Made by a program: the position numbers and the translations under genes. Shown here one piece after another: positions 27,263 to 39,063 of a DNA stretch of 64,000 nucleotides. The stretch lies in the NCBI RefSeq assembly GCF_032854445.1, contig NC_088301.1, positions 52,813,187-52,877,186 on the forward strand, written 5' to 3'. Origin of the DNA: Liolophura sinensis. Lineage: Eukaryota; Mollusca; Polyplacophora; Chitonida; Chitonidae. The first letter of the stretch is position 1; every line of letters begins with the position of its first letter. Under the pieces are notes generated by a model. The model worked only from the letters and a program-made list of their open reading frames with translations. It was not told where the DNA came from and ran no database searches.

Positions 27263-30200
27263 CACATAACAGGAGAAGTACATGTTTTGCATGGTGGCAT
27301 GCATACATGTAAACATATGTGTAGTCCTTCAAAATAGATTGTAACATGTAGATGAAAAGACAGGTATACCATTTACATGTATGTAAAAATAAACAAAGCA
27401 TGTATCCTCTGTATCTCACATGAAGAGACAGAAAGAGAGGTAAAAAAGGACAAGAAAAGTAAAGAAGGACATACATTTCTGATATGATATGAAATAAGTT
27501 AAATAAATGATTAATTAAGAACAAAAATCAAAACAGAATTTACTTTCAAATGGTAAAGAAGGAACATCAATATTTTTTAAATTCATGTTGAATAGGTCAA
27601 ATCATGCCTAAACTGTTGTCAACTTCAAAGTAGATGGAACACTACAATGTAAAAGTACATGTATATAAGAAGTAAATATTACAATCCTAAACTTTGGACA
27701 AAAGATTGTCAATTCAGACAATCAAGTCCATAAATCTTCATTATGTGTACATGTATTTCTACTTTCTTTCTTTCTCTATCATTTGTATCTATAAAAGATG
27801 TGACTTAACTCCAGTTAACCCTTTTCCACATTTTACAGAATAAGCCTGGAAGAGCACACACACTGATGGGAAAATGCCAAATGGTATGTTTTTAACTTTA
27901 GAGAGAGAACAGCCATTTACCATGGCATTAAAAGTCATTTCTAGGCATTAGAGGGTGATAAACACATGCAGACGACGTTACAAAAAAACAGAATTTTTAT
28001 CCTAACAAGGCTTTGCAATTTACGCTCCAATATAAGTGTCTCATAGTTGGAGAAAGTCCAAAAAACAACAGCTATTGATAAAAATGTCAGTCTAATTGTT
28101 TTTTTAATCAATGAAAGATGTGAGGCAAAGTTTTTTTAGGTTCATCTCACAAAGGCTGTCAAGACTTATTGTATAATTCATCTAACCACACTGAAAATAA
28201 GCTGGGCAGACTTAAAAATACATCACTATTGGGACTGCTACTTCAAAAAGCTACTTCAGTTGTGCGAGAGCTGAGTATTTACAGTTATATGAAGGAACAT
28301 GTAAAGGACTGACACCGTGCTTCAAAAGATGTACAATAAACACAGAAATACATGTAACAAAATCCAACTTGTACCTGTATGACCCAAGTTATTTCAAAAA
28401 CAAAATTCTTGATGATTCCCATATCATGTGCACCATGTGCACTCAACATTCCTGATGTTGCGCTGAATGAGCCACATTCATAGGGCATCATATAATGTAA
28501 CTTCTGCATTACAGATTAGTTACAGGAATGTGGTCATGGCCATCAGCCCACATCAAGTGACAGTGGAACATCAAGATTTTGTTTTGGTTTGAATCTCGCA
28601 GGTATGCAAATGAAATATTGATACCTACGAATAGCCAATACTTTTGGGAAATCCATCCGTCTTATCTCAATACTTTTTACTTAATCAGTTTTTTAACTCA
28701 TTTAACGCTACATGTACATGTTGTGGGCAAGAACTCCGAAATGCAACATGTACATGCAACACGTACATGTACGTTACCAGGCCCAATAACAGCCCCGATA
28801 CATGTATGTGGGAATATATCTATGCATGTATTCATTGAAAGAAAACATGTAAGCTCACTACGTACACCTACTTGTACATCTACTACAATTTCTCCATCAA
28901 TGTTTACATTGTGGAAGCTGAAAGATTACAAATATGGATCTTAGTATTCAAGAAGCTGAAAAAGTTTACCACATGTTCATGTATCCAAGCAGACAAGTAC
29001 ATTCATGCTGATCAATCGATATTACATGCACGCTTATCAATCATGAGCTATAATCCTGTTAAACTTTTCACTGGTTTTCACTAGATTTATGACATGGCAT
29101 TCCTCCTGTACCACTGTTCATCACAACAACACAAATGAGTGTGGTCTTCAAAGCCTTCTGGGCCAGCTGCCAAACAGAACCTTACTTGGTTCTTTACCAC
29201 AGCAACATCCTTCAACATGCCAGACACAATGGCAGAAAGTCAAGGTAAATCAAACGACTGAAAGAGCTACAATACAAAACCTAAACCAAATAAAACAAAT
29301 GTGGACATAAAAAATCAATTTTCCCTAAAAAACTTGTTCAGCAACTGAGCTGGTTTATGATGAAAGAAAAATGTTCGTGATAAAAACAGACAATTCTAAA
29401 CCCCATGATACTTCCATAATTTCACAGAACACAAGGTACAAGTATCTTTAAATTCCCCTGGCATACGCTGAGACTACATGCACTATGAGTAAATCGCATG
29501 AATCAATTAGTTTAATTTTACTGAAAAAGCAGTTTAGAGCAGCATACATATAGCTCATCATGTAAATGTGATTTAAAATACGAAATGTACTGAACATTAA
29601 TGACCAAAAGTTTATCTCACAGTAAGTTTCAGTACACTGTTTTACCATTAGTACCACTTACCAGTTACATTCCATACATACTAAATTAACAAATACCATA
29701 TGCAAGGTACCTGTAATTCACTTGTAACGAAATTCACAAATGGATCAAGCTGCAGAGGAATTAAGAGAATAGAAGGATTTTTTTGAGATTTCATTACAAA
29801 ATTAGGTGTAAGGATAATCAAAGCAGTGGCAATCTGCACAGCCACAGAGCCAGTATCTTTAGATGTTCTATGTATCAACACAAAAAAAGACTTCAGTCTA
29901 CAGGTGACAAATTTACAACCATCCCCAAGCCAGGTAATCAAGACGTAGGGTTCATTCTTCAAGGCTAAGATCATAAATTGTATATTCAAAGGATTCCCAC
30001 AAAATTGAGTCTTAGCCACACATACACTTTACACTCTTCAACCATACATGTTCAAAGCAAACGAGCCTGAAACCTATATGTATGTCATCCATAATGCCTG
30101 AATTTATTTATTTTGTGCACATGTGCATGAATGCACATGAACTAAAGAAAGCGAGATTATGAAAAAGAAAACTAAGAAACTTCATGTATGTGTACATGTA

Positions 30201-33038
30201 TAACTAGCACACATGTGTCACAGAACTGCATGTACACATACATCTAGGCTGTCCTTCTCCTAATCTCTGTAATCCCATACTGTCTGTACATCCCTGGCCC
30301 TGTACATGTACTGTAACGTATAATACATGTATCAACCATTCGCCACAGGCTAGTGCTGAGGCAGTAACTCAGAACCTTGTCATGTTCCATAATGTTATAT
30401 ACTAGCTAATCATCATCAACGCAACCCCATTTGTTTCAGAATGGTACATGTGAGCACATTTCGATCTTTCCTGTTTGGACAATTATTCCGTCTGATGTGT
30501 GAAAACTAAGGATTGCCCATGGATCCCATGTAAGGTTGTTCCCATCATCATTCAGTGATAGTCTGGCATCTAAAGCAGTCACTGATTTTAACACCAGCCA
30601 AACAGTGGTGAGACAATTAGTAATCTACAATATCCCATTGATCACATCCAGTTATGTTGGGGCGCCATTTAGTAGGCTAGTTATGGGTCTCTGTAACAGA
30701 CTGCAGGGTGAATGCATCATCAGGGGACACGGCTGGGGAAAATATTGACAATATTAATAAGAGATCATGCTTTTATCAAGTGACTCATTTTTCACAGCTA
30801 CAAAATACATTACTGTCATGATGGATGGAAAATATAGACTTGATTCCCCTTTTTAGCTCTAGCATTCCCCTTCTCCATAATCCAGGCCAGCTTGCTGACG
30901 ACAGTACTACTTAACTAGTGGATTTTCAGAGGAAAGTGCACCAAAACTAAGTCGATACTAATATTAGGACTGGAGGCGAGGATGGAGAAGGCTTGGGGCT
31001 TCATCTCGTTCCTGAAAACCTTTTACCTTGGTCAACAGTTGTATGAGTGACTACAACCTGATACTGGTCGGCAGAAGCTTGATGCTAAAAGGGTTGGAGC
31101 TCTACAGCCTAAGCCTGGCTAAGGTAACCCACTGAGTCAGTGTCCACTACAATTCACCATTGGATTTACTTGTACAAGCACCCTGATGACTAAGACATGA
31201 CAATGGGCTTAGAAATGCACAGCTACTGTCTCAGCCAGTGGTCCATAAACCATTTACATCCATTGTCTCTTAACAATGAATTTCGTCTAATGCTACGAAC
31301 ATTAAGCAGTTACCTGTAAACGGTTTCATATCCGGTTCAACCTAACCAGCAAATCCCCAGCACTTACAGGATGTATCCCATTGGTAATGGAACAACACAG
31401 CTTCTCCTGGCCAGAAGGGCAACACTAAGAACTTATTAGAAGAACTAGAGGCGCACCGGTACATTCAAAGATTCCAAGTGAACTATTTGGACCTTCAACA
31501 ATTCCATTCATTACCATGAAAAATCCAATTTAATATTGTAGTAGTTCATTACAGGCATTGAATAGGGGATAATGGCAAACAGAACAGTTCTACTTCCAAG
31601 AGAAATGCCATTCCTCATGACAGTCACACTGAAAATTACTGTTTCAAACCTGTATGATAAATCTTAACATGCAGTAACTTCACTGCATTGGTATTCAGAG
31701 CTATTACAGGCATCACAGGTAAAATAAAACATAAGGAACAAACTTCAAAGGGTAATTTTTCCTCCATGAACCCAGAAGGTGCATAAATTCATTTCATTTC
31801 CTTCATGCTGTCTGAGTACTTTAATTGCCACAGCCACTAATTCACATTGATATGGCAACGCCTTTCATGTGTACATGTACATAGCATAATATATATACAC
31901 CTCCTATCTTTGTGTCTCTTTCTGGCTTGAAGATGCAATTAAGTTAGCCAGAAGCAGACCTGAACATACATGTATATTCTTATGGTTAAAGCTTTGTGAA
32001 TCATTTGACCAGCTGTACACATGTAGGCATATGGCCCTTCCATTATAGTTTTATTGTAAATGTTTTTATCAACAATAAAATTTCAATTATATCAGAATTA
32101 CTAAATTCACATCATAAATCCAAGTTAGACCTTTACAGTCATTCACAATTTTGCATGTTCTGTATGTGTATGTAACTGGTTATGTACATATACATTAATT
32201 TTACTGCTTGTGCATCACAATGCATATATGTATAGAGAAAGCTGAAGAATTTAACATGACAACCCCTCGAAAGAGGTCTCCATGTTTAGCTTAAACACTA
32301 TTATTTAATTTGACACATTCCACATATACACTGGTTATGTATGTTTTTATGAAGGACATGAGAAAAGACTTAATTCAATGCAATTTCAGAGTGAACACAC
32401 ATGTCCCTGTATAAAAGAATTTTTCTGTTTGTATAAAAGTGTTTGCACTTTCATGTATACATGTAAATATTTTCGATGGCACAGTCACAAATGCACTACT
32501 ACTTCATTTCTTTAAAATTACATTATACATACAGTAAAATAACAATACAATAAATATAATAAGTAATACAGGATTTTACATGTGTATACTGCAACATGAC
32601 ACATCTCAGCAAATTATTCCAATAAAACATGCACCATTAGTTACCATCTTTTTCATTCATCACCAAAGACAAGCATCAAAAGCTGCTTGACAAACTGGCC
32701 TCTTTATGTTAGGTGCATATTTTCATAGCAGAGAGGTGATATATATGCAGTGCATGTCAAATTGCTGCAGTGCACTGGAACTGAAAAAAACAGATTCTAA
32801 AAGAACTATGCATACATACTCGTACCATATAACATATTGCCAATGCTACACTGTACAACAAAAGACACAAATCATCAAATGCAATAAGGGGGGCACCTAC
32901 ATGTACCAAGTGTCTTTCTTGCATTTCTGGTTTTACCTGCCACACTAGCTTTAATACTGGTACTGTTCTCCGTTCACATTTCTATTACCGTAATACACAT
33001 TCCAGTGGATATAATTTGCAAATAATAGGTGTACGTCT

Positions 33039-33100
33039 GGCAAATGAAGTCAAGGCCTAGATGTATACAGGCAAATGAAGTCAAAGCCTAGATGTGTACA
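33039..33100. repeat. 31-bp tandem duplication
   Basis: A unit starting GGCAAATGAAGTCAAGGCCT is repeated at 33039-33069 and 33070-33100 with two substitutions. Confidence 0.93.
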
Positions 33101-35071
33101 TTCATGTTTGTCTAAAATCACATGCTCTGTGTGTGCAAATGCTGAGATTTAATTCATCGTTACAAACTGATCATTGCTTCTGTAATGGCTAGACTTGATA
33201 CAGAGCTAGTAAATAATTCACACTAACCCCTGAACTACCAAGGTTGCATAAATGTAACTCCAGCATTTCATGCACTATTTACAGATTTGTGTCAGACTTC
33301 TGAGGTGATCATGAGCTGTGAGACCATTTACATGTACTTCTTTAAAGATGGCAAATGGGTTTTGGGATATGTACATGAAGATACATAATAAATCCACTTG
33401 ACGTATTTCATACCATATACAATGCCATTACAGTTCTAACAATAATATGTATGTCCGTGTATGGACAGTTAGCAACATAACCAAACAGGATATAAAGTAA
33501 TATGTGTATGTGGGACATTTTGAGAAAATGTCATCTGGCAATCTCCACAAAAGTGTTGATCTTAGGACATAACCACATAATGTACATGTACAGAAAATGG
33601 TATAGTACATGTACATGCATATGTATGCTTCAGATTATGGCTTATACATACAGCTGTGGCCTGAACTAGTGCAGAACATACAGGTGAAACATTTACCATT
33701 GTGAACAGCTGTTTTGGAGATAGGTCAGCCTGGAACAAGATTAACTTACTAATGTTATATGCTTAATGTTTAAAATGACACACAGATTTAGAACTGATGC
33801 ATTCCAAGCAAAGATAATTCCATGGAAGTGTAGTTTGATTCATTAATTTATTTATATTACTGTCTCAATTCAATTACATAAAGAACTAATTATGTTCTAT
33901 GTCTTTTGACAATGACCAGATTACCAGAGTGGAGTCCTCAGTGAAATCAAATAAGGCCATCCATTAAATCTTTGTTGACAAATGAATGCTCATTCACATA
34001 TGGATTCTTGTCTGGTGAAAAAAGGTATTTTCAACCATAGTTCTTACCATCTGCCAAACACTGTCCAAAATGACCACTTACGTTTAGAACACTTTAGGGG
34101 CAGATGTCATCAGCACTACATGAACATCATTTCTAGTGTGTTAGCCTGTGGTTACTGTTCAATTATACATGACCATTATGCTACGTGTACCTACTAGGTG
34201 TTAATTGTTATCCACATGCAAAACATCACATATACACATATGTATATACCAGTACAGGTAGTACAGATAGAATATGTCAATATGATATTGGTAGAGTGAC
34301 GTACATGCAGTACACATATCTTGCATTCTGCCTGAAAGCTGACCGCTGAACTTAAAGGGGGGAGAGAGAAGACAGGGTTATCATTGTCTCTGTGTAAGTG
34401 CAGAATGTAGGTATAGTGAATACTGAATTGAGCATTAGGCTGATCAATACATTAATAACGGTCTTATTATACAATAGGGACAATACCATGGTAGAGAGCA
34501 AACAATACGCAGCTCTACGACAGCCTTATCGGGGCTGCAGCAGCCCTCCAGTCAGCCTGCAGTATAGCAGTTCCCTGAAGCTTAGGAAACATGCACCATC
34601 TTGTGGTATGTGCCAGGCTGGCTGTATGACTTGGTTCAGAGGGTAGCATCGGTGAATTACGAATCATCGCCTGCTAGTACATCAATAAATGTAAAACAGG
34701 GTACAACCAATTGATTTTAGTAGGTTACGTGTTAGCGTCTAACCACCCGCGTCTTGGGACGCAGTAAAGTCCAATATTCCCATAAACGCCCTTCTGTAGC
34801 ATGTAGCATGGAGCACACTGGGGCGATTCCATACCCACAACACATCAATGCATTTCAACACTGCACTGAAGTAAACCTCCAGTTCCACATATGAACACAC
34901 TATTTCTAGTGCACAACATTGCATCCTTATCCACGCTGTTAATAGTTGAAAATAAGTCCTAGATATGGTATTATCTGGAAATCACAGTGAGCTTATGGCA
35001 GTGGAAACGCAAGCCAAATGCCTAGCTATGTATGGGAGTGCACAGTATAGTCTATAGTATGGCAAACCTAC

Positions 35072-35288
35072 CTGATGTGGTGCGGCGCTTTCTCCCTTGA
35101 AACTGGATTATTGTGATATGTTTGTGATCGCAACCGTCGCTTCAAGTCGCCCAGTTCGTGCGTACAGGGCCTACCATCTTTTCTCCTTGCATTTGGTAAT
35201 TCCATAATTCCAGCTGTCACCGAATGGGACACAAAAAACCATGGGTACTGTGGGTCAGATGACAGCGGCGGTAAACACAAATTTGACC
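35072..35288 (-). CDS. Candidate 5' coding exon of the long minus-strand gene
   Basis: Minus strand. An acceptor-like CAATCGCAG at 35,289 precedes 217 bp open in one frame and ending ATCAG/GTAGGT. It includes an ATG in good context (ATT ATG GAA) starting MELPNARRKDGRPCTHELGD and continuing LKRRLRSQTYHNNPVSREKA, a strongly charged, basic segment. If this ATG is the start, the part before it is 5' leader. If the exon at 35,371 is used, the frame is open throughout and phase matches. The exit phase (two bases) fits the exon at 20,232, giving HHI-R-GLML at the junction. The region is CpG-richer than the sequence to its left, as expected near a promoter. I do not recognise the protein family. Confidence 0.45.
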
Positions 35289-35370
35289 CTGCGATTGCAC
35301 ATTACGAAGAGTTTCCGGTGAAGGGGAATAACTCAGGCTGCATAAAGTGAAAGTGCCTCCGTTAACTCAC

Positions 35371-35524
35371 TGATACATCTTCCAACATCTAAGCCTACAG
35401 CTTGGTAGGGGCACACTGGCTTAGCCTCCACAGACTCGAAACGATAGAAAGCCGTATTCATAATGGCACAAGCAGACATCACGGTTTCATGTAAAAAATT
35501 ATTTCTGTCCCGTTTTACATACAT
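35371..35524 (-). CDS. Possible upstream coding exon or 5' leader exon
   Basis: Minus strand. An ATG at 35,524 opens a frame (MYVKRDRNNFLHETVMSACA, later FESVEAKPVCPYQAVGLDVG) that reaches a GTGAGT donor at 35,370. One base is left over, which exactly fits the two-base entry of the exon at 35,288 across an 82-bp intron. Such a short intron is unusual for molluscs, and the reading frame may simply be an open leader. A CpG-richer stretch follows to about 35,720, consistent with a transcription start nearby. Function unknown. Confidence 0.28.
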
Positions 35525-36853
35525 GACTTTCTAGAAAAGAGAAATAAAACAAAGCTGATTTCAAATAAGAACGAAAGTCGGCGCCCATCTTAATGCGGCG
35601 TTCACGGAGGACGTTGGCCTATATGTGTGGGTTGTGCTTTACCCATTCTCATCTAAGCCAGCCTCTTCGATTACATCCCGCAAAACTGGCGACACGACAG
35701 ACCATAGCGCATAGGCTGGCGGGTCTTATGAAGTGGGCTAGTCTTATTTGGACTCATGTGCATAAAATTACATTTAATGTAAACTGAAATTGTTTTAAGT
35801 GGGAGCTAAAGCGTGGTGACATTCACGGTAAACTTGAATGTTGTAATTTTAATACCGTGACGAAGGCAGACACTGGATATAATTGTCATACATACTGGCA
35901 CAGATAAAAGATTATTAAAATCCATGAAGTAAATAAATAAAATAATTAAATGAACAAAATAGAAAAAAAAAAATTCAAAATTTCCGGTAAACGATAAACC
36001 GCGTATTACATTAACTTCATTTTTATTTTCCTCAGCGATATAGTTTGCTATTAATTTTCTGACATTTAATGCCATCTTCTATATATAGTGCATTTACCTC
36101 TTAGGCTAAGATAGGGAAATAAGTTAAGGGTGCCACCCATATATATTTAGACCTCACGCCGTGTTAGGCATGGTGAGCTGGGGTGCTTCTTTCCCTAATG
36201 AAACACACTTCAGCATACGGAGAAAAAACAAACCATTCATATTAATGCGGGTCAGATATTCAAGTCGTGTATGCAGAGCACGTGGTAGGCCTACATTTCT
36301 GAGATGTGAAGCTGCATGGCTTTGATGTTTTTAACTATGGAAACATATTATCGAAATGCTTCAACATATACGTCATAGCTTATATATGGAAAGACTTGAA
36401 GTGTCGTATATATCCTATTGGATTCGCGGTATACCATTGTTGCACAAGTATTGTTACTGTTTAGGTACAGCGTATGGCCGCAAGCAGGACAAATGCCCGA
36501 GTGTAAAAACGTTGACAACGTATTAGCTGAATTGCTGAAATGTCTATGGGCATAACGTTACATCATCTGGAATGCCTTGTGGCGACGTTGCTAATTACAA
36601 GAAATGCATTACCATACTTTCTGGTGGTTACTTTTGAATCCTTCATCAAAATTGATTCATTGGTCGTGAAATGCGGATGTTTCCATCTCTTTCGTGGGGT
36701 ATAAACAAGAGCCAGACGTACCTGCTTGAGTGTTATATAAAGTGAACCGTGTTATAAGATGAATGATCAAATAAAGTGTGTCATTAAAATCACAGTAATT
36801 TATGGCATATTCAGAATATAAGTTTGCCAGATATTAATGTACAATAATATAGG
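35525..36853. other. Promoter-side intergenic sequence
   Basis: At 35,580-35,720 the sequence is noticeably richer in CpG, fitting a promoter for the leftward gene. From about 35,880 it becomes AT-rich with an A-tract at 35,963. From here to the right end TACATGTA words become rare, marking a change of composition. No gene seen. Confidence 0.4.
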
Positions 36854-37160
36854 ACTGAATGGTTTACGTGTCACGAAATTCACGACAGACCACTGAATAG
36901 GCCTAAATGATACAATTGATTTATTTATTAGACTGAATGGTTTATAGGACTTACACATCACGTAAAGTTACTCAATCAGTGACACAGTTTATATAAGAGA
37001 GAAAGATTTACCGATCACAAAACCCACCTAAATCCACTTACGCTTAATTTTCGCTTAAAACTACTTAATCTGTGATACAATTTATTAACAGGGCTGAATG
37101 ATTTGTATATCTCAACAGAGCAATATTTACTTAAATACGTTTACTTAACATTTGGTAATA
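36854..37160. repeat. Degenerate tandem repeat, unit about 75-95 bp
   Basis: The pair of words ACTGAATGGTTTA (or GCTGAATGATTTG) and GTGATACAATTTATT (or GTGACACAGTTTATA) recurs three times, at about 36,854, 36,932 and 37,093 for the first and 36,907, 36,979 and 37,072 for the second. Spacing is uneven, so the units are old and eroded. Confidence 0.55.
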
Positions 37161-37648
37161 CATGTATATATACGTATATCAAACATATACTTGAATTATT
37201 GTGGGTATAAATAGAGGCTATAGTGGGTATTTTCTGTGTGTCCCCTTCGCTCTGAAATAATCTTAGCAATTATATATAGATCCCATGCATGACCTGTACG
37301 TGTATTAGATGGGGTAACGTAGTAAGTGAAACAGCCCGCGACGTAATTGCTCTCTATACCACCCTGAAGCAAAATGTATACATGCGGTGCAATTAGGTGT
37401 ATATGTAGGTCATATTCACTGGTTAGATGTAACTCGAATCTGCCAAAGTGGCGCGTACAGGCTCATGACAGATACACACACTCAGGCGTAGGCCTAACTG
37501 TTCTATTGTCTTTATATCGGTGATATGTGATGTATTTTGCTCTACATCAAAGGACGGTAACCTGGTTTGATTTAATTATCATTATTCAATACGCCTGACT
37601 GCAACTGTTTCATATTAGTTAACCTCGCCCTAATAAAAAATACTTCAC
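37161..37648. other. Intergenic, no feature seen
   Basis: Unique-looking AT-rich sequence between the eroded repeat and the first minisatellite. No open frame of note. Confidence 0.4.
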
Positions 37649-38554
37649 TTATAAGCGACGGCAGCAATAAAGATAAACTGCGACGAGGCACACGTTTTGC
37701 TTTATACACCCTAAAACTATTTGAGATGTTACCGGTAACAGAGATGTATGGAGACAATTTGAAAACCGGTCAGTATTGATCAGTTTTGTTCTCTGACATC
37801 CTTTTGTATTATTAGGAAGATTCTGACGACCACTTGCAACATCACTGTGATTCTGGCGACCATTTGTTACATCAGGAAGATTCTGACCATCATTTGTTAC
37901 ATCAGGGAGATTCTGACGACCATTTGTTACTTCAGGAAGATTCTGACGACCACATATTACATCAGTTTGATTGGGACGACCATTTGTAACATCAGGGAGA
38001 TTCTGACGATCATTTGTTACATCAGGGAGATTCTGTCGATCATTTGTAACATCAGGGAGATTCTGACGACCATTTGTTACATCAGGGAGATTCTGTCGAT
38101 CATTTGTTACATCAGGGAGATTCTGTCGATCATTTGTAACATCAGGGAGATTCTGGCGATCATTTGTTACATCAGGGAGATTCTGGCGATCATTTGTTAC
38201 ATCAGGGAGATTCTGGCGATCATTTGTTACATCAGGGAGATTCTGGCGATCATTTGTTACATCAGGGAGATTCTGGCGATCATTTGTTACTTCAGGGAGA
38301 TTCTGTCGATCATTTGTAACATCAGGGAGATTCTGAGGACCATTTGTTACTTCAGGGAGATTCTGTCGACCATTTGTTACATCAGGGAGATCCTGACGAC
38401 CACATATTACATCAGTGTGATTGGGACGATCATTTGTAAGATCAGGGAGATTCTGACGACCATTTGTTACTTCAGGGAGATTCTGACGACCATTTGTTAC
38501 ATAAGGGAGATTCTGACGTATTAATCTTAATTCATTAAATGGCCCTGGGATCAT
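37649..38554 (-). CDS. Decapeptide-repeat open frame over the first 30-bp array (doubtful gene)
   Basis: A 301-residue minus-strand frame starts at an ATG (MIPGPFNELRL). It runs through about 24 decapeptides of the type RQNLPDVTND, with G for D and E for D variants, and ends in a unique 60-residue tail with a hydrophobic stretch (QIVLGCIKQNVCLVAVYLYC). The plus strand is also open for 225 codons, so the open frame alone proves nothing. In favour of coding: all indels keep the 30-bp period, and four of the five common variable sites of the unit fall on third positions in this frame (Arg CGT/CGA/CGC, Val GTA/GTT, Leu CTC/CTT, and Asp/Glu). Against: no signal peptide, no homologue known to me, no splice or promoter evidence. 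Confidence 0.25.
   Translation of the reverse strand: MIPGPFNELRLIRQNLPYVTNGRQNLPEVTNGRQNLPDLTNDRPNHTDVICGRQDLPDVTNGRQNLPEVTNGPQNLPDVTNDRQNLPEVTNDRQNLPDVTNDRQNLPDVTNDRQNLPDVTNDRQNLPDVTNDRQNLPDVTNDRQNLPDVTNDRQNLPDVTNGRQNLPDVTNDRQNLPDVTNDRQNLPDVTNGRPNQTDVICGRQNLPEVTNGRQNLPDVTNDGQNLPDVTNGRQNHSDVASGRQNLPNNTKGCQRTKLINTDRFSNCLHTSLLPVTSQIVLGCIKQNVCLVAVYLYCCRRL
37811..38518. repeat. Minisatellite array 1, 30-bp unit, ~24 copies
   Basis: The plus-strand unit contains GATTCTGACGACCATTTGTT followed by ACATCAGGGA. Units are in strict 30-bp register for 708 bp. A distinctive variant unit with CACATATTACATCAG and GATTGGGACGA occurs twice, starting about 37,951 and 38,401, exactly 450 bp (15 units) apart, which suggests a larger duplication. 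Variation is mostly restricted to five positions. Confidence 0.97.
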
Positions 38555-39063
38555 GAAGCGATCTTAAGTCAATATTTTAGTCATTAAATTTAGTATGTTC
38601 CTTTCTATTGTTTTGGTTGAAATTTGTTGTGCAATAACATTCCCAAAATTAACGTTTGTCAAGCAATATTTTGACTTTGATACATTAGAAATAACAATTT
38701 TGAAGTTATTTAAAATTTTGACTTAGGTCTAAGATCGTTTCGTGATTCCGGTGCCTGGCTCATTGTGACTATACCATTTATTATATCAAGATCGTTTAAG
38801 GTATTTCAGATATGAACACAGCCATGGGACATTCGGATGTTTTTGAAGCTATTGTATTCAGGCAGATATTGGCCATGTATTCATAGAGCCGATCCTTCTT
38901 CGTTCACAGCGTTCCTGATTCTTGAACTTCACTGAGGAACATTCTGACTGCCTGCAGACTCGGCGTCGGCCTGCTGGCAATCTGTATATATTGCTTGGGT
39001 TTTAGGCAACCCATACCTCCTCAATATAGGCATTCAGGTAGCTTGTAATTGTTTCAGAAGAGC
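38555..39063. other. Spacer between the two 30-bp arrays
   Basis: About 500 bp of mostly unique sequence. Words such as ACATTCTGACTG (about 38,940) resemble the arrays, so eroded units may extend into it. No gene seen. Confidence 0.4.

Larger units (their letters stand above)
24346..35071. other. Non-coding, probable first long intron of the minus-strand gene
   Basis: No convincing exon. It contains a degraded SINE at 27.16 kb, a 31-bp duplication at 33.04 kb, an A-tract at 27,009-27,024 and many TACATGTA words. One microexon-like site (29,711-29,749, minus, acceptor AATTCCTCTGCAG and peptide LDPFVNFVTSELQ) has a good acceptor but a weak donor and a phase that does not fit the flanking candidate exons, so it is not called. 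Confidence 0.45.

Noticed and set aside
29089-29255. Plus-strand exon-like stretch ending in a GTAAAT donor-like site
   Set aside because: No acceptor could be placed and the opposite strand has a stop directly before its own open stretch.
29711-29749. 39-bp minus-strand microexon with a good acceptor
   Set aside because: Phase 0-0 does not fit between the candidate exons at 35.1 and 20.2 kb, and the donor GTACCT is weak.
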